Of a stretch of DNA of 64,000 bases, positions 62,765 to 64,000 are shown one piece after another (position 1 is the stretch's first letter; each line of letters opens with the position of its first letter). A program made the position numbers and the translations under genes. The DNA is from Myroides sp. 1354 (GTDB lineage: Bacteria; Bacteroidota; Bacteroidia; Flavobacteriales; Flavobacteriaceae): positions 62,001 through 126,000 of the forward strand of contig NZ_JACAGN010000005.1 in assembly GCF_030324495.1 (NCBI RefSeq). Direction: 5' to 3'. The notes beneath the pieces were generated by a model. The model had not been told where the DNA came from. It saw only the letters and a list, made by a program, of their open reading frames with translations, and ran no database searches.

Positions 62765-64000
62765 TTATGGATTACTGATAACTAAATTTTGAGAATCAAT
62801 AAGTTTTCCGTCTGTGTATAGCATTATTTTATACATACCACTAACATATTTTGACGTATCTAATGTAATTTGATTTTTACTTATATCTAAAGGGTATGAA
62901 ACTCCATTGCTAGGGGTGCCGCGATAGATAGGAATAAGAGTTACATGAGCCTTTGTCGCTGAATTAATTGTGTATTGAATAGTACATTGACCATTGGCAG
63001 GATTTGGATATAACAAGATTAACGAATTGGGGTGCATGGAAATCACTACTTGATCGGTTGATTTATATCCATCTAAGACAGAAGTTACTTCTAATGTATA
63101 GGTTTGCGGGATAATAAGGGAAGAAATCTGAAAACTCTTTTCTTGAGCTATTAGGTTTCTTGATTCATCATACCAATTATACGAAACTGCTTCTGCTATA
63201 TCATTTGCTTGTAAAGTTACCTTATCATTTTTATTTACTTGTTGATCTTCTCCTGCATTTGCAGTAAAACGAGGCTGTGTTTCTTTTTCAATTAAGAAGT
63301 TAAATGCACCAATATTTTTCTTTGTTTCAGTTTCTTGCTGTGTAACATGATAGAGGTAAGGGCTTTTGGAAATCTCTTTTTGATGTGAGAAATCAAAATG
63401 TAATTTCACCGCACCGATTTGGTTTGCAGCTAGTACTAGATGTTCTAAACTGGCTGCACTGTCTGTAATGAAAAGTTGATTTTTAATTGTACTCTCTTTA
63501 ATCGCATGCCCTTTTTTACCTCCTTTTACCCAGGCCTGATACAAAATAGGATCTAGTTCTGCTATAATTGTTGCTTCTTGACTCCTTGTTTTTTGATCAT
63601 CTTGCGTATCTACGTTTAACAATAGGTTAAATTTTTTTGTAACAGAATCTGGATTGCTTACAAGAAGAACATCATTTACAGGTTGTGGTTTTATAATCGA
63701 AATACCTAAAATAGTTGTATTTTTTAAGGCAATATTGTTGTTGTTAAGAATATTGGTAAATAAATCTCTTTCCTCAGGAACAGTCATCCAATCTTCTTCC
63801 GAAACAATACGTGCGAGTAGAGAAAATGAATTTGAATCTTCAAAGAATGTGCCATAGCTTGAAGGATTTGGTACATTGGTCCAAGGTATTTTTACTATTG
63901 TTGATTCGCCAGGTTGTAAAATAGGAATACTTTGTTTGTTAATTAATCCACCTAACGGAATGTTGTTGTAAGTTAAATTACCATTCCAAAACATCTCCCA
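62765..64000 (-). CDS. T9SS-exported surface protein, C-terminal part (5' end outside window)
   Basis: The frame stays open past Met 63994 to the window edge (Trp-Glu precede it), so the N-terminus is missing. The last 80 residues (LILLYPNPANGQCTIQYTIN ... SGMYKIMLYTDGKLIDSQNL) are a T9SS type A sorting domain. Before it is an Ig/PKD-like domain (FTANAGEDQQVNKNDKVTLQ) and, further up, a region with LARIVSEEDWMTVPEERDLF. It is secreted and anchored on the cell surface. The activity is unknown from this part. It lies 99 bases upstream of the PNGase F gene on the same strand. Confidence 0.85.
   Translation of the reverse strand, partial: WEMFWNGNLTYNNIPLGGLINKQSIPILQPGESTIVKIPWTNVPNPSSYGTFFEDSNSFSLLARIVSEEDWMTVPEERDLFTNILNNNNIALKNTTILGISIIKPQPVNDVLLVSNPDSVTKKFNLLLNVDTQDDQKTRSQEATIIAELDPILYQAWVKGGKKGHAIKESTIKNQLFITDSAASLEHLVLAANQIGAVKLHFDFSHQKEISKSPYLYHVTQQETETKKNIGAFNFLIEKETQPRFTANAGEDQQVNKNDKVTLQANDIAEAVSYNWYDESRNLIAQEKSFQISSLIIPQTYTLEVTSVLDGYKSTDQVVISMHPNSLILLYPNPANGQCTIQYTINSATKAHVTLIPIYRGTPSNGVSYPLDISKNQITLDTSKYVSGMYKIMLYTDGKLIDSQNLVISNP

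Overview
The window comes from a low-GC Bacteroidota chromosome, very probably a flavobacterium of the Myroides/Flavobacterium type. The signs are SusC/SusD-type outer-membrane proteins, a type IX secretion (T9SS) C-terminal sorting domain, lipoproteins with an acidic SSDD tail after the lipobox cysteine, TTG/TAnnTTTG promoters, hardly any Shine-Dalgarno sequences, and a PNGase F homologue. No rRNA, tRNA, CRISPR array or intact transposon was seen.

Left end (1-6700), visibly AT-richer than the rest: a complete hxsA-hxsD-hxsB set plus a truncated hxsC on the minus strand. This is the His-Xaa-Ser system, in which two radical SAM enzymes are predicted to modify a protein carrying seven tandem His-Xaa-Ser triplets. 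Just upstream, one secreted-protein gene is bracketed by two direct copies of a 104-bp element, which looks like a gene cassette.

6.9-13.8 kb: hypothetical and leucine-rich-repeat genes, a gene remnant, a monomeric mitochondrial-type phenylalanyl-tRNA synthetase facing an AraC regulator, and an AadA-like aminoglycoside nucleotidyltransferase overlapping an Asp/Glu racemase. 14-17.5 kb: three tandem SDR paralogues with an AraC regulator. 18-26 kb: a membrane-anchored FMN glutamate-synthase-like protein, an esterase lipoprotein, a PTS-EIIC-like membrane protein (with a decayed second fragment 2 kb away), and a MerR-controlled divergent pair with clear operators.

26.1-29.7 kb: a compact terpene cluster of class I terpene synthase, cytoplasmic YVTN beta-propeller and FAD-dependent oxidoreductase. 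30.5-38 kb: an outer-membrane uptake operon (FecR anti-sigma, ECF sigma, SusC with STN domain, SusD, nucleotide pyrophosphatase/phosphodiesterase). 38.8-40.7 kb: an OhrR-Ohr peroxide operon with a perfect operator over its promoter. 40.8-44.3 kb: a TonB receptor plus PepSY protein, probably for iron. 44.7-53.5 kb: mostly secreted or surface proteins, including one with a fibrinogen-like domain, and a 1.2-kb stretch with no recognised gene. 53.5-61.3 kb: acid phosphatase, a cysteine-synthesis operon led by an HxlR regulator, a ClC channel, AcpH and GlmM. Right end: a lipoprotein PNGase F and the C-terminal part of a T9SS cargo protein cut by the window edge.

The most notable items are the HXS system, the terpene cluster, the mitochondrial-type PheRS and the repeat-bracketed gene. 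All functions are read from recognised motifs; no database search was run.
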